From CAZGKW01 sp964526295 (GTDB lineage Bacteria > Planctomycetota > Phycisphaerae > FEN-1346), in assembly GCA_964526295.1 (NCBI GenBank), contig CAZGKW010000005.1:95613-159612 (forward strand): 64,000 bases of DNA, written 5' to 3'. The translations under genes were made by a program, and so were the position numbers. Numbering within the stretch: position 1 is the first letter of the stretch; the number at the start of each line of letters is the position of its first letter. Shown one piece after another: positions 1 to 8,247 of this stretch. The notes beneath the pieces were generated by a model. That model had not been told where the DNA came from, made no database searches, and saw only the letters and a program-made list of their open reading frames with translations.

Positions 1-1
1 C

Positions 2-1399
2 GAGGGTCTCAGCGTGGCGTTCGCGGTGATGGCCGTCGCCGTGGTCCTGATGGATCGCACGGCCCGCAAAGGCCCCACCGGCGGGCTGCTGCTGACCGTG
101 CTCCTGCTGACGGCACTGCTGGGTCTGGCCAACGTCATCGAGTGGCGGGCCGAACTTATCGAGGCCGACTTCATCGAAGACCTGCTCGAACCGCTTCTGC
201 CGGTCTTGTGGCTCTTCCTGCTGATGGTGGCCCTCGAACGCCAGGACCGCGACCGCATCGCCGAGAGCGAGGCGAACCTCCGCGGCCTGATCGAGAACGC
301 CCGGTTCTCGATCACCACGACCAACCCGGACCGACGGATCGTCTTCTGGAACCGGGGCGCCGAGCGCCTGACCGGTTGGCCCGCCGATGAGGCCCTCGGT
401 CGCGACATCCGCTTCATCATCCCCGAGGACCGCCGAAGCGACCTCGATCGCGACGTCCTCCGGCAGCTCCGGAGAGACGGCTCCTGGTTCGGCGAGTGCC
501 CCATCCTGCGCAAAGACGGGACCACCAAGACGGTCTTCCTGACGCTGTCCCAGATTCACGACGACCGCGGGCGGCTGATGGGCACCCTCGGCGTCAGCAT
601 CGACGTCAGCGAGCAGGTCCAGCTCCGCGAACAGCTCCTCCAGGCCCAGAAAATGGAGACCCTCGGGGCACTCGCCGGGGGCATCGCTCACGACTTCAAC
701 AACCTCCTGACCGGCATCCTCGGCTTCGCCGGCATCCTCGAGGCCCACCTGCCCGACGACACGGACGACCACGAGGCGGCCCGGCAGATCGAGGAAGCCG
801 CCCAGCGAGGCACCGACCTCGTCCGCCAACTCATGACCTTCAGCCGCAAGCACCCCACCCGCAAGGAATCCGTCGACCTGTCGTCCCTCATCGTCGAGAC
901 CCGCGGCCTCGTCGAGCGGACGTTGGGTTCGGCCATCGAGGTGCGGACCGACATCCGGCGGCCTCTGCCCCGAGTGCAGGCCGACCCCACCCAGTTGCAT
1001 CAGGTCCTGATGAACCTCGTCGTCAACGCCCGCGATGCCATGCCCGAGGGGGGCACCCTGACGCTCCGCGCCTCCGGCGCCGAGCTCTCGCCGGCCGAGG
1101 CCCAGCCCCTGGGCCTCACGCCCGGGCCTTACGTTCGGATCGAGGTCGAAGACACCGGCCGCGGTATCCCCGAGGAGATTCGGGACCGCATTTTCGAGCC
1201 GTTCTTCACCACCAGGTCGGACGACGGCGGAACGGGCCTCGGCCTCTCGACCGCCTTCGCGATCGTCTCGCGCCACGACGGCCGCATGACGTGCGACTCG
1301 ACGCCCGGCCGAGGGACGCGGTTTACGGTCCTTCTGCCCGCCGCAGTCCCCTCGGAGACCCCCGAGGGGCCCCCCGGGGGCCCCCGCCTGGCGGAGTAG
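2..1399 (+). CDS. PAS-domain sensor histidine kinase, 5' end cut by the window edge
   Basis: Membrane-anchored sensor kinase that would autophosphorylate on His and pass phosphate to a response regulator not seen here. The reading frame is open from base 2, so the GTG at 14 need not be the true start. Visible parts in order: about three hydrophobic segments in the first 80 residues, a PAS domain (roughly residues 85-205), the HisKA H-box with GGIAHDFNNLL around residue 222, then the HATPase domain with N-box (NLVVNARDAM), G1 box (DTGRGIPEEI), F box (FEPFFTT) and G2 box (GTGLGLSTAF). The H-box with HDFNN is typical of PAS-linked kinases that often carry a C-terminal receiver, but none follows: the protein ends shortly after the ATPase domain in a Gly/Pro-rich tail. 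The next gene, holA, starts 84 bases downstream and is unrelated. The ligand sensed cannot be told. Confidence 0.9.
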   Translation, partial: EGLSVAFAVMAVAVVLMDRTARKGPTGGLLLTVLLLTALLGLANVIEWRAELIEADFIEDLLEPLLPVLWLFLLMVALERQDRDRIAESEANLRGLIENARFSITTTNPDRRIVFWNRGAERLTGWPADEALGRDIRFIIPEDRRSDLDRDVLRQLRRDGSWFGECPILRKDGTTKTVFLTLSQIHDDRGRLMGTLGVSIDVSEQVQLREQLLQAQKMETLGALAGGIAHDFNNLLTGILGFAGILEAHLPDDTDDHEAARQIEEAAQRGTDLVRQLMTFSRKHPTRKESVDLSSLIVETRGLVERTLGSAIEVRTDIRRPLPRVQADPTQLHQVLMNLVVNARDAMPEGGTLTLRASGAELSPAEAQPLGLTPGPYVRIEVEDTGRGIPEEIRDRIFEPFFTTRSDDGGTGLGLSTAFAIVSRHDGRMTCDSTPGRGTRFTVLLPAAVPSETPEGPPGGPRLAE

Positions 1400-1483
1400 G
1401 GGCTGGACATCCGGCTCGGCCTCTCCTACAAACACAACAGCGGTTGCCGCGGAGGGGACCGCCGCCGTGCCTACCGGGAGACC

Positions 1484-2569
1484 ATGGCGAAACGAAAGAC
1501 CAGCAAGGGAAGTGCCGCCACGGGGGTGGTCCGGCTCAGCGACTTCGTCAAACAGCTCGCCGGGTCCAAGCCCGCCCCGGTGTATGTCCTCGTCGGTGAC
1601 GACCCGTATCTCCGCGGCCAGGCTCGCGACGCCCTCGTCGAATGCGTGTTCGGCGCGGAGGACCCGGGCCTGGGCATCCAGGAGTTCGACGGGCCCGACG
1701 CCGCGCCGGCCGACGTGCTCGACGCCCTTCGGACGCCGCCGCTGCTCGCCGCGCGGTTCCTCGTCTTCGTCCGCCAGGCGGATGCCTCCCGCGGCGGCTC
1801 GGCCTTCCTGGGCCGGGCTCGCGACGCCCTCGAGCGATACCTCGAGGCCCCCTCGCCGACGGGCGTCCTGTGCCTCGAAGTCGGCTCCTGGAACCCCACG
1901 ACTCGCCTGGGCCGCGTGGTGGCCGAGAAGGGGCACGCCGTCCGGTGCGAGACGGACAAGCCGGAGCGTCTTCCCAAGTGGCTGGTCTCGGAAGCCCGCC
2001 GCCACTACGGCAAGGAGCTGACCTACGCCGCCGCCGTCGCCCTCGTCGAGTACCTGGGGGCGAACGTCGGGGACCTCGTGGCGGCGCTGGACCGGCTCGA
2101 CCTCTTCACGGGCGACGCCGGGAGGATCGACGAGCCCCAGGTCGACGCCGTGGTGGCCCGGGGCCGGCACGACCGGATCTGGGACCTGTGCGAAGCCCTC
2201 GCGGATCGCAAGGTCGGCCGGGCCATGGCCCTGCTGGACGGGTTCTGGGCCGAAGGGGTCGCCGGGCCGCAGATCGTCGGCCTGCTGAGGTCCGAGCTGC
2301 GGGGCCTCGTTCGCGTGAAGGCGCACCTGAGGAGCATGAGCCTCGACCGGGCGCTTCGCGAAGCCGGCGTGCACCGGGGGGCCATGCGGCGACTGCGACG
2401 GGCCGCCCAGGCGTTCTCCGAGGACCACCTGGCTGATGCCTACCAGGCGTTGGTCGAGGCCGACCTGGCCGTCAAGACCACCTCCGGCCAGGACCGCTTG
2501 GCCATCGAGACGCTCATCCATCGGCTGTGCAACCCGGCGTTGGCCCGGACGGTCCGGGGCCGGCCGTAG
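1484..2569 (+). CDS. holA: DNA polymerase III delta subunit (clamp-loader subunit)
   Basis: Delta opens the beta sliding clamp as part of the clamp loader in replication. The 361-residue length fits HolA. The N-terminus contains the family signature PVYVLVGDDPYLRGQARDAL (about residues 30-50), the AAA+-like domain region, and a helical C-terminal collar domain (RVKAHLRSMSLDRALREAGV and following, about 265-350). Delta lacks a functional Walker A site, as here. The ATG is preceded by GGGAGACC, a fair ribosome site, and the upstream spacer is 84 bases. The next gene starts 15 bases after the stop, so the two may be cotranscribed. Confidence 0.85.
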   Translation: MAKRKTSKGSAATGVVRLSDFVKQLAGSKPAPVYVLVGDDPYLRGQARDALVECVFGAEDPGLGIQEFDGPDAAPADVLDALRTPPLLAARFLVFVRQADASRGGSAFLGRARDALERYLEAPSPTGVLCLEVGSWNPTTRLGRVVAEKGHAVRCETDKPERLPKWLVSEARRHYGKELTYAAAVALVEYLGANVGDLVAALDRLDLFTGDAGRIDEPQVDAVVARGRHDRIWDLCEALADRKVGRAMALLDGFWAEGVAGPQIVGLLRSELRGLVRVKAHLRSMSLDRALREAGVHRGAMRRLRRAAQAFSEDHLADAYQALVEADLAVKTTSGQDRLAIETLIHRLCNPALARTVRGRP

Positions 2570-2584
2570 GTACGGGGACGCGCG

Positions 2585-3784
2585 ATGCCCGAGGCCCTGC
2601 CCATCGCGGTGCAGTTCGGAGCCGGCAACATCGGCCGCGGCTTCATGGGCGAGCTGTTCAGCCGCAGCGGCTACCACACCCGGTTCGTCGAGGTCGACCC
2701 CGTTCTCGTCGCGGCCCTCCGGCGGCGCGCCGCCTACGAGGTCCATCACATCACCAACGAAGGCGACGAGCCGGTGCGCGTCGAGAACGTCTCGGCCATC
2801 GGCGCCCGCGACAGGGAAGCCGTCGCCGAGGCGGTGGCCGGTGCGGACCTGGCATGCACGGCCGTGGGCGTCCGGGCCCTGGAGGCCGTGGCGCCGGCGC
2901 TGGCGGCGGGCGTCGAGCGGAGGCTCGGCCAGCCCGATCCCCGACCCCTCACGGTCATCACCTGCGAGAACCTGGTCGGCGCCGGCCGGCACCTCCGCGA
3001 CCTGGTCTGGGACGCCCTTCAGACGCACGCGCGCGAAGGAGGACGGCCCGCCCCCGACGAGCGGTCCTTCAAAAGGTGCATCGGCTTCGCCGAGGCCGTG
3101 GTCAGCCGCATGGTCCCGATCGTGGAGGAGGCGGTCCGGCGGCGCGATCCCCTATGGATTGCCTGCGAGCCCTACGCCCGGCTGCCGGTCGACGCGAAGG
3201 GGTGGCGGGGTCCGACCCCGGACATCGTCGGCCTGGAACCGGTCCGGAACATCCTGGCCCACCAGAGGCGAAAGCTCGCCTGCCACAACATGAGCCATGC
3301 CGTCGCCGCCTACCTGGGCCACCTCGCCGGCCATGAGTTCATCTGGCAGGCGATCGGCGACCGGGCCATCTTCGCGACGGTCCGCGGGGCACTCGACGAG
3401 ACGGGCCGGGCGCTCGTCCGCCGGTTCGGCTTCCCGCCGGAGGAGCAGCGGAACCACGAGGAGGACCTTCTGGAGCGGTACCGGAACCGGGCCCTCGGCG
3501 ACCAGGTCCGGCGCGTGGCGGCGGATCCGCTGCGTAAGCTCGGGGCGCACGACCGGCTGATCGGCTCGGCCCGGCTCTGCCTGGAGGAGGACGTCGACCC
3601 GCCGTGCGTCCTCCGGGGGACCCGGGCGGCGCTGGCCTACGACCGGGCGGACGACCCGAGTGCCGTTCGGCTCCAGCAGATGCTCAAGCGAGAGGGCCTC
3701 GAAGCCGTGCTGACGAAGGTGTGCGGCCTGGACCCGGCCGAGCCCCTGTTCGCCCGCCTGGCGTCGACCGGCGGCGAGGAGTAG
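2585..3784 (+). CDS. Mannitol-1-phosphate 5-dehydrogenase family protein
   Basis: NAD-dependent polyol dehydrogenase fold. Residues 11-20 read FGAGNIGRGF, the hallmark nucleotide-binding loop of MtlD, followed by a GELFSRSGY segment and the acidic residue at the end of beta-2 (VEVD) that favours NAD over NADP. The C-terminal half keeps the family pattern RKLACHNMSHA and the alpha-helical substrate domain. At 399 residues it is close to MtlD (about 380). No mannitol PTS gene is nearby, so the physiological substrate may be another hexitol phosphate. The start has GGGGACGCG 5' of it and lies 15 bases after holA. The following gene starts 3 bases after this stop, which suggests one transcript for 1484-6242. 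Confidence 0.75.
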   Translation: MPEALPIAVQFGAGNIGRGFMGELFSRSGYHTRFVEVDPVLVAALRRRAAYEVHHITNEGDEPVRVENVSAIGARDREAVAEAVAGADLACTAVGVRALEAVAPALAAGVERRLGQPDPRPLTVITCENLVGAGRHLRDLVWDALQTHAREGGRPAPDERSFKRCIGFAEAVVSRMVPIVEEAVRRRDPLWIACEPYARLPVDAKGWRGPTPDIVGLEPVRNILAHQRRKLACHNMSHAVAAYLGHLAGHEFIWQAIGDRAIFATVRGALDETGRALVRRFGFPPEEQRNHEEDLLERYRNRALGDQVRRVAADPLRKLGAHDRLIGSARLCLEEDVDPPCVLRGTRAALAYDRADDPSAVRLQQMLKREGLEAVLTKVCGLDPAEPLFARLASTGGEE

Positions 3785-3787
3785 GGC

Positions 3788-5188
3788 GTGCGCGTTCTGA
3801 TCGTCCAGCCGGCCCCCGGGGTCCCCCCCCATCGGACACCGTATCGGCAGGAGGTCGCTCAGCTCGGCGCGGCGCTGCTCGAGAGGGGCTGGCCGACGGC
3901 CTTGGCCGTCTTCCGCACGTACGAGGAGGCTTCGCTTCGGCCGACGATCCAGCAGGCCGCCCCGGACGTCATCTGCATCCACGTGGAGGGCCTGACGGCC
4001 GACCTGGGTTTCCGCCTGGCCGAGGGTCTGCGGGCGGAGATCACGGCGCCGCTCGTCCTGTTTGGCCGGCACGCGCGTCTCTCGCCGGACGAGGCGCTCA
4101 GCCGGCCCGGCGTCGAGGCCGTCAGCGTGGGCCCCGCAGACCTGTGCATCCCCCCCTATCTGGAAGCGCCGGCGGCCGACCTTCAGCGGCTCCATAGCCG
4201 CGGCATGTGGATCAACTGTGCCAGCGGTGTGATGCGGAACCCGCCTCCGCCGCCGCCGGGGCCGGATGACCTCGCCGACCAGCCCGACCCGGCCCGGGAC
4301 CTGTACGGTCTGGAGCCGCGGCTGGACGCGGCCGGCTTCGCCGAGGTCGGTGTCTCCCGCGGGGGCGGCCGTCCGTCGCCCACTACCGCATCCGACCGGC
4401 CCGCCCACCCCGGGCAGGCGGCGGCCTGGCCGGTGCGCCATCGGCCGGTGGAGGCCGTCCTCGGCGAGATGGCCCGGCTGGTCCGCGTTCACCTGGACCT
4501 GGTCGGCTTTCGCCTGACGAACGCACGGTGGGCGGCGTCTCCGTCATGGCTTGCCGAGTTCCTCCGTCGCTACCCGGCGGAGCTGGCCCTGCCGATTCGG
4601 ACGACACTGGACCCGGGCGACGTGACGACCGAGGCGGCCGCCGGGCTCAAGCAGCTCGGATGCGAAGAGGCACGAATCGTCGTTGGCAGCGGATCGGCCC
4701 TGATCCGCAACGACATCCTCCAGCTCGGTGTCTCGAACATGGAGCTGGAAGCGGCGTTCGCGAACCTCGCCGCCGCCGGCGTGCCGACCGCAGCCCGGGT
4801 CGAGATCGGCACTCCATACGAAACGCCGCTGACACTCGACGAGACACTGGCCCTGCTCCGGTCCTTGAACCCGGACCGGACCGAGGCCCGGCTTCACTAC
4901 CCGGAGCCGGGCACCGCGTCGTACGAGGCAGCCCACGAGAACGGCCTGCTCGTGGGAAACCCCGCGGCCGAGTACCTGGCCGGCCGGCCGGCGCTCCGGT
5001 TGCCCAACTTGCCCCAGGAGGAACTGCTGACGGCCCTCGAGGCCCTGCCCTACGCCGTCCACTGGCCGCGCACGGCGGGGTTGATACGCCTCGCCCGGCG
5101 GGTACGATGCGGCAACGGGCGGACGCTCCACGAGTTGGTCGTCCAACCGTTCCTCGGTCCCCCCGTGCGAAAGAGGCGCCGCAGGTAG
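3788..5188 (+). CDS. Radical SAM/B12-binding-like protein that has lost the iron-sulfur cysteines
   Basis: The overall pattern is that of B12-binding radical SAM enzymes: an N-terminal Rossmann-like domain (residues 1-120, starting MRVLIVQPAPG with a PDVICIHVEG strand), a linker, and a TIM-barrel-like part with LKQLGCEEARIVVGSGS, LGVSNMELEAAFANLAAAG, IGTPYETPLTLDETLALL and HYPEPGTASYEA. At the place where the family has RGCPxxCxFC (about residues 186-205) this protein reads VGVSRGGGRPSPTT, with no cysteine. The SRG lead-in survives, so the CxxxCxxC cluster site seems to be lost rather than misplaced. It is therefore unlikely to cleave SAM by the usual chemistry. It sits 3 bases after the mannitol-phosphate dehydrogenase homologue and 16 bases before a true radical SAM gene, which could be its working partner (inference). 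The start is GTG. Exact function unknown. Confidence 0.7.
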   Translation: MRVLIVQPAPGVPPHRTPYRQEVAQLGAALLERGWPTALAVFRTYEEASLRPTIQQAAPDVICIHVEGLTADLGFRLAEGLRAEITAPLVLFGRHARLSPDEALSRPGVEAVSVGPADLCIPPYLEAPAADLQRLHSRGMWINCASGVMRNPPPPPPGPDDLADQPDPARDLYGLEPRLDAAGFAEVGVSRGGGRPSPTTASDRPAHPGQAAAWPVRHRPVEAVLGEMARLVRVHLDLVGFRLTNARWAASPSWLAEFLRRYPAELALPIRTTLDPGDVTTEAAAGLKQLGCEEARIVVGSGSALIRNDILQLGVSNMELEAAFANLAAAGVPTAARVEIGTPYETPLTLDETLALLRSLNPDRTEARLHYPEPGTASYEAAHENGLLVGNPAAEYLAGRPALRLPNLPQEELLTALEALPYAVHWPRTAGLIRLARRVRCGNGRTLHELVVQPFLGPPVRKRRRR

Positions 5189-5204
5189 CTCCGGCGAGCC
5201 GCCC

Positions 5205-6242
5205 ATGGCCCACCCCGACCAGCCGGCACGTCTGACGGCCAGCCGGCGGAAGGCCCGCCTCGTCCGGGCCTACGCGGCGGGCTATCCCGTCTGGTGCGCG
5301 TGGCAGGTCACGTACCGCTGCACGTTCCGTTGCCGCATCTGTTCGTACTGGCGGGAGCGGCACGCCGCCGCCGACGAGCTGGGGCCGGCCGACTTTCACC
5401 GCGGGGCCCGCAACCTGGCCCGGATGGGGTCGCTCCTGGTGAACCTGGCCGGAGGCGAGCCGCTCCTTCGCTCCGACCTGCCCGAGATCGTGGCAGCCGT
5501 GGCCCGGTGGCACTTCCCGTTCGTGACGACCAACGGCTGGCGCCTCCGGCGCGAGGTGGCCGAGGCCCTGTGGCACGCGGGGGCGTGGGGCGTCAGCGTC
5601 TCGATCGACTACCCCGAGGGTGACCGCCACGACGCCCAGCGAGGCCGGCGGGGCGCGTTCGAGGAGGCCGTGCAGGCCCTCGGAACCCTCCGCGACACCC
5701 GGACTCGGCCGTACCAGCGCGTCAACCTGATGGCGGTGCTCACCGCCGACAACCAGGGCGACCTGGAGCGATTGGTCGCCTTGGCCGCCGACCTCGGCGT
5801 AAACTTCATGGTCCAGCCGTACGGCGTCCTGAAGACGGGCGACGCCTCTCACCGGGCGAATCCGCCGGTGGCCGACCGCCTGCTGGCCTTGCGGCGGCGG
5901 TATCCCCAGCACGTCCTGTCGAACCCCTACTTCCTGGCCCGCTTCGACGCGGCCCTGGACGGCGGCGTGCCGGGCTGCCGGGCCGGCCGGGCAACGTTCA
6001 ACATCGACGAGCGGGGCCAGGTGGCGAAGTGCGTGGAGGACCGCGGCCGGCCCGTCGGGTCGATCCTCCAGACGCCGATGCCCGTCCTCGCCCGGCGCCT
6101 GCGGCGGAGGTGGCGGGCCAACCGGTGCCACGCCTGCTGGTACAACTGCCGGGGCGAAGTCGAGGCCCTGTATACCCCGAAGGGCCTGGCGACGGCCCTG
6201 CCGATCCTCCTGGCCGATGCGCAATTGCCCCGGAGCGACTGA
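5205..6242 (+). CDS. Radical SAM enzyme with C-terminal cysteine-rich (SPASM/twitch-like) region
   Basis: 345 residues. The radical SAM cluster motif CTFRCRIC (C39, C43, C46) is intact, and NLAGGEPLLRSDL is the GGEP SAM-binding strand. TTNGWRL follows as the usual TNG motif. Near the C-terminus are several further cysteines (GCRAG, AKCVE, RCHACWYNCRG) in the arrangement expected of an auxiliary cluster domain. Members of this family modify peptides, cofactors or small molecules; nothing nearby identifies the substrate. It follows the cysteine-less relative by 16 bases, so a catalytic/non-catalytic pair is conceivable. The ATG at 5205 lies just after GCCGCCC with no strong ribosome site, so translation may depend on coupling. 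Confidence 0.85.
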   Translation: MAHPDQPARLTASRRKARLVRAYAAGYPVWCAWQVTYRCTFRCRICSYWRERHAAADELGPADFHRGARNLARMGSLLVNLAGGEPLLRSDLPEIVAAVARWHFPFVTTNGWRLRREVAEALWHAGAWGVSVSIDYPEGDRHDAQRGRRGAFEEAVQALGTLRDTRTRPYQRVNLMAVLTADNQGDLERLVALAADLGVNFMVQPYGVLKTGDASHRANPPVADRLLALRRRYPQHVLSNPYFLARFDAALDGGVPGCRAGRATFNIDERGQVAKCVEDRGRPVGSILQTPMPVLARRLRRRWRANRCHACWYNCRGEVEALYTPKGLATALPILLADAQLPRSD

Positions 6243-6277
6243 GCGGATCGGACAGGCGTGAGGCCGCACGCGAGGCA

Positions 6278-6313
6278 TGCGGGGCGTCAGGCGGGGCGTC
6301 AGGCGGGGCGTCA
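6278..6313. repeat. Short tandem repeat, 12-bp unit, three copies
   Basis: The unit GGCGGGGCGTCA occurs at 6290-6301 and 6302-6313, and a near copy occupies 6278-6289. It lies between the convergent stops of the radical SAM gene and the TPR gene. The last copy supplies the stop codon (TCA on the + strand) of the TPR gene, so changes in copy number could shift that gene's end. Confidence 0.8.
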
Positions 6314-6832
6314 AGTGCGCCGGCGCTCACTTTGCCCGCCGTGTTTCAAGCGAATGTCCAGGACGCGGGCGTCCATCTCGCTCGCCTCGTCCTCGCGGCC
6401 GGTTTTTCGGAGCAGCGACGCGTAGTTCGTCAGGAGCGTGGCGACGGATGGATGGTCGCGGCCCATGGCCTTCTCGACGATGGGGATGGCCCGAACGAGG
6501 AGCGGCTCGGCGTCGTCGAATCGCCCCTGGGCCGCGTAGAGGGCCGCCAGGTTCGCAAGGCCGACCGCCGTGTCGACGTGCTCGGGGCCGCGGCGGGTCT
6601 TGGCGATCTTCAGGGCACGTCGGCAGAGGGCCTCGGCCTCGTCGAACCGGCCCTGGGCCTGGTAGAGCCGGGCGAGGCGGCTCAGCGTGACACCCAGGCG
6701 CGGGTCCTCCGGCCCCCACTCCTCGGCCACCTTCAGGGCGGCCTTCAGCATCCGCTCGCCCTGGTCGAAGTCCTTGAGGCGGGTGAAGCTCTTACCCGAG
6801 CGGATGTAATTCTCCCACAGGGCGCGCGTCAT
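6311..6832 (-). CDS. Kinesin-light-chain-type tetratricopeptide repeat protein
   Basis: 173 residues made almost entirely of TPR units of the 42-residue kinesin-light-chain type: LSRLARLYQAQGRFDEAEAL, LANLAALYAAQGRFDDAEPL and LLTNYASLLRKTGREDEASE. TPRs bind other proteins; there is no signal peptide, membrane segment or enzymatic domain. The protein starts at an ATG with no clear ribosome site. It is convergent with the radical SAM gene and separated from pyrB by a 437-base spacer read the other way. The short length suggests a stand-alone adaptor or a fragment of a larger TPR protein. Confidence 0.75.
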   Translation of the reverse strand: MTRALWENYIRSGKSFTRLKDFDQGERMLKAALKVAEEWGPEDPRLGVTLSRLARLYQAQGRFDEAEALCRRALKIAKTRRGPEHVDTAVGLANLAALYAAQGRFDDAEPLLVRAIPIVEKAMGRDHPSVATLLTNYASLLRKTGREDEASEMDARVLDIRLKHGGQSERRRT

Positions 6833-7098
6833 CGTCCAGCCTCGCGGTCCTCAGGTTCGCAGACCGCGCGTCGCGCGGTGCCGCGCAGAAAGTATACGGG
6901 CGGCCCGCCATCCGCGGAAGGCTTTCCTCAGCGCCAGGCGACGCCCGATGACTTGCGGCGGCCGGCGCCGAAGGTTTTTCGCCGTTTTTTCACCGAAAAT
7001 CCAAAATTCGTGACCGGTTTTAAGTCTTTCCTCTGAAAGGAGTTGTGCCCGGAACCAAGACCTGTTGTCGAAACAGCCGCACGATTCTCCAGGGACAC

Positions 7099-7156
7099 CG
7101 GACCCGTTTCGCGCGGCACGGACGAAGCCGGGCCGTGCCCGGGACACGCCGGTCCG
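7099..7156 (+). promoter_or_regulatory. Candidate structured leader RNA upstream of pyrB
   Basis: On the + strand CGGACC (7099-7104) can pair with GGTCCG (7151-7156), enclosing a hairpin GGCACGG (7115-7121) with CCGTGCC (7133-7139). An intrinsic terminator-like hairpin follows directly. This nested fold plus terminator resembles transcription-attenuation leaders of pyrimidine operons, but no specific PyrR-binding consensus was recognised. Pairings were found by eye only. Confidence 0.4.
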
Positions 7157-7158
7157 AA

Positions 7159-7188
7159 GCCTGCGGGACGCAACCGGCGGGCCTTTTT
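7159..7188 (+). terminator. Rho-independent terminator-like hairpin 82 bases before pyrB (possible attenuator)
   Basis: GCCTGC (7159-7164) pairs with GCGGGC (7177-7182, one G-U pair), extended by GG/CC inside, and is followed by C and five T (7184-7188). It points towards pyrB and has no gene in front of it on that strand. Its position fits a conditional terminator controlling pyrB-pyrC. Confidence 0.55.
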
Positions 7189-7269
7189 CGTTGAAGGACC
7201 CGACCGGGCGGCCTATAAGGTGAGAAGGGCCCGCCAGCGCGTCGCCAACCGGCATAAAGGGGGCCGGCC

Positions 7270-8247
7270 ATGCCGAAGCTCAGCACCGGCAAGTGGACCC
7301 GCCGCAACCTGCTCGGCCTGAAGGACCTGTCGGCCGAGGAGCTGACGACTATCCTCGACACGGCGAACGAGCTCTTCCCGTTCGCCACGGGGGCGAAGGC
7401 CGCCCCGCCCATGCTGACCGGCCGGACGGTCCTGAACCTCTTCTGTGAGGACTCGACGCGGACGCGGACGTCGTTCACGCTGGCGGCGGAACGCCTCGGT
7501 GCTCGCGTCATTCAGTTCAACTCCCAGACGAGCAGCCTGAACAAGCGCGAGACGCTGGCCGACACGGCCCGGACGGTCGAGGCGATGGGCCTCGACGCGA
7601 TCGTCATCCGGCACTGCGAGCGCTTCGCGCCGCATCGCCTCGCCGACCTGGTAGCGTGCTGTGTCCTGAACGCCGGCGACGGTGCCCACGAGCACCCCAC
7701 GCAGGCCCTGCTGGACCTGCTGGCGATCCGCCGCAAGCTGGGCCGGATCACGGGCCTGACGCTCGCCCTGGTGGGCGACGTGAGGCACAGCCGCGTGGCA
7801 AGGTCGAACCTGTTCGGCCTCCAGGCGCTGGGAAACCGCGTCGTGTTCGTCGGCCCGGCGCCTTTCCTCGACGGCCTCGACGTCGAGGTCGAATCGACGG
7901 ACGACTTCGACGCCATCCTCCCCGAGTGCGATGCCATCATGATGCTCCGCGTCCAGTTCGAGCGACACGAGGCCGTGGCGTTCGACATGGACAATTACAT
8001 CACCGGCTACCAGTTGACCGCCGAGCGGCTCGCCCGGGCCAAACCCGGGGCCCTCGTCCTCCATCCCGGCCCCATGAACCGCGGCATCGAGCTGACGAAC
8101 GAAGTCGCCGACGGTCCCCAGAGCGTCATCCTGTTCCAGGTCACCTGCGGCGTCGCGGTTCGGATGGCCGTCCTGGCCCTCTGCATCGGCGCGAAGGAAC
8201 GGGCCGCCGAACCCGAAGACGCGGCCGGGAAGCAGGGCGCACAATGA
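7270..8247 (+). CDS. pyrB: Aspartate carbamoyltransferase catalytic subunit
   Basis: Joins carbamoyl phosphate and L-aspartate to form N-carbamoyl-L-aspartate, the committed step of pyrimidine synthesis. The carbamoyl-phosphate loop reads CEDSTRTRTSF (about residues 59-69) and the second signature HEHPTQALLDLL (about 139-150) is intact. Residues for aspartate binding (MMLRVQFERHE) are present. The length, 325 residues, is normal for the short PyrB class. The stop overlaps the pyrC start by four bases (ATGA), so the two are translationally coupled. A start at 7270 is preceded by AAAGGGGGC. Upstream lies a candidate attenuator. No pyrI regulatory subunit is seen. Confidence 0.97.
   Translation: MPKLSTGKWTRRNLLGLKDLSAEELTTILDTANELFPFATGAKAAPPMLTGRTVLNLFCEDSTRTRTSFTLAAERLGARVIQFNSQTSSLNKRETLADTARTVEAMGLDAIVIRHCERFAPHRLADLVACCVLNAGDGAHEHPTQALLDLLAIRRKLGRITGLTLALVGDVRHSRVARSNLFGLQALGNRVVFVGPAPFLDGLDVEVESTDDFDAILPECDAIMMLRVQFERHEAVAFDMDNYITGYQLTAERLARAKPGALVLHPGPMNRGIELTNEVADGPQSVILFQVTCGVAVRMAVLALCIGAKERAAEPEDAAGKQGAQ

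Larger units (their letters stand above)
6833..7269. other. 437-base spacer between the TPR gene and pyrB
   Basis: Divergent spacer. Its centre (about 6973-7040) is clearly richer in A and T than the surroundings and is the likeliest place for promoters of both flanking genes, although no convincing -35/-10 pair was found. Its right half holds the candidate pyrB leader hairpins described separately. No coding pattern is seen. Confidence 0.5.

Noticed and set aside
4647..6314. Long open frame on the - strand across two radical SAM-type genes
   Set aside because: The + strand genes have clear motifs and tight spacing; the - frame is antisense.
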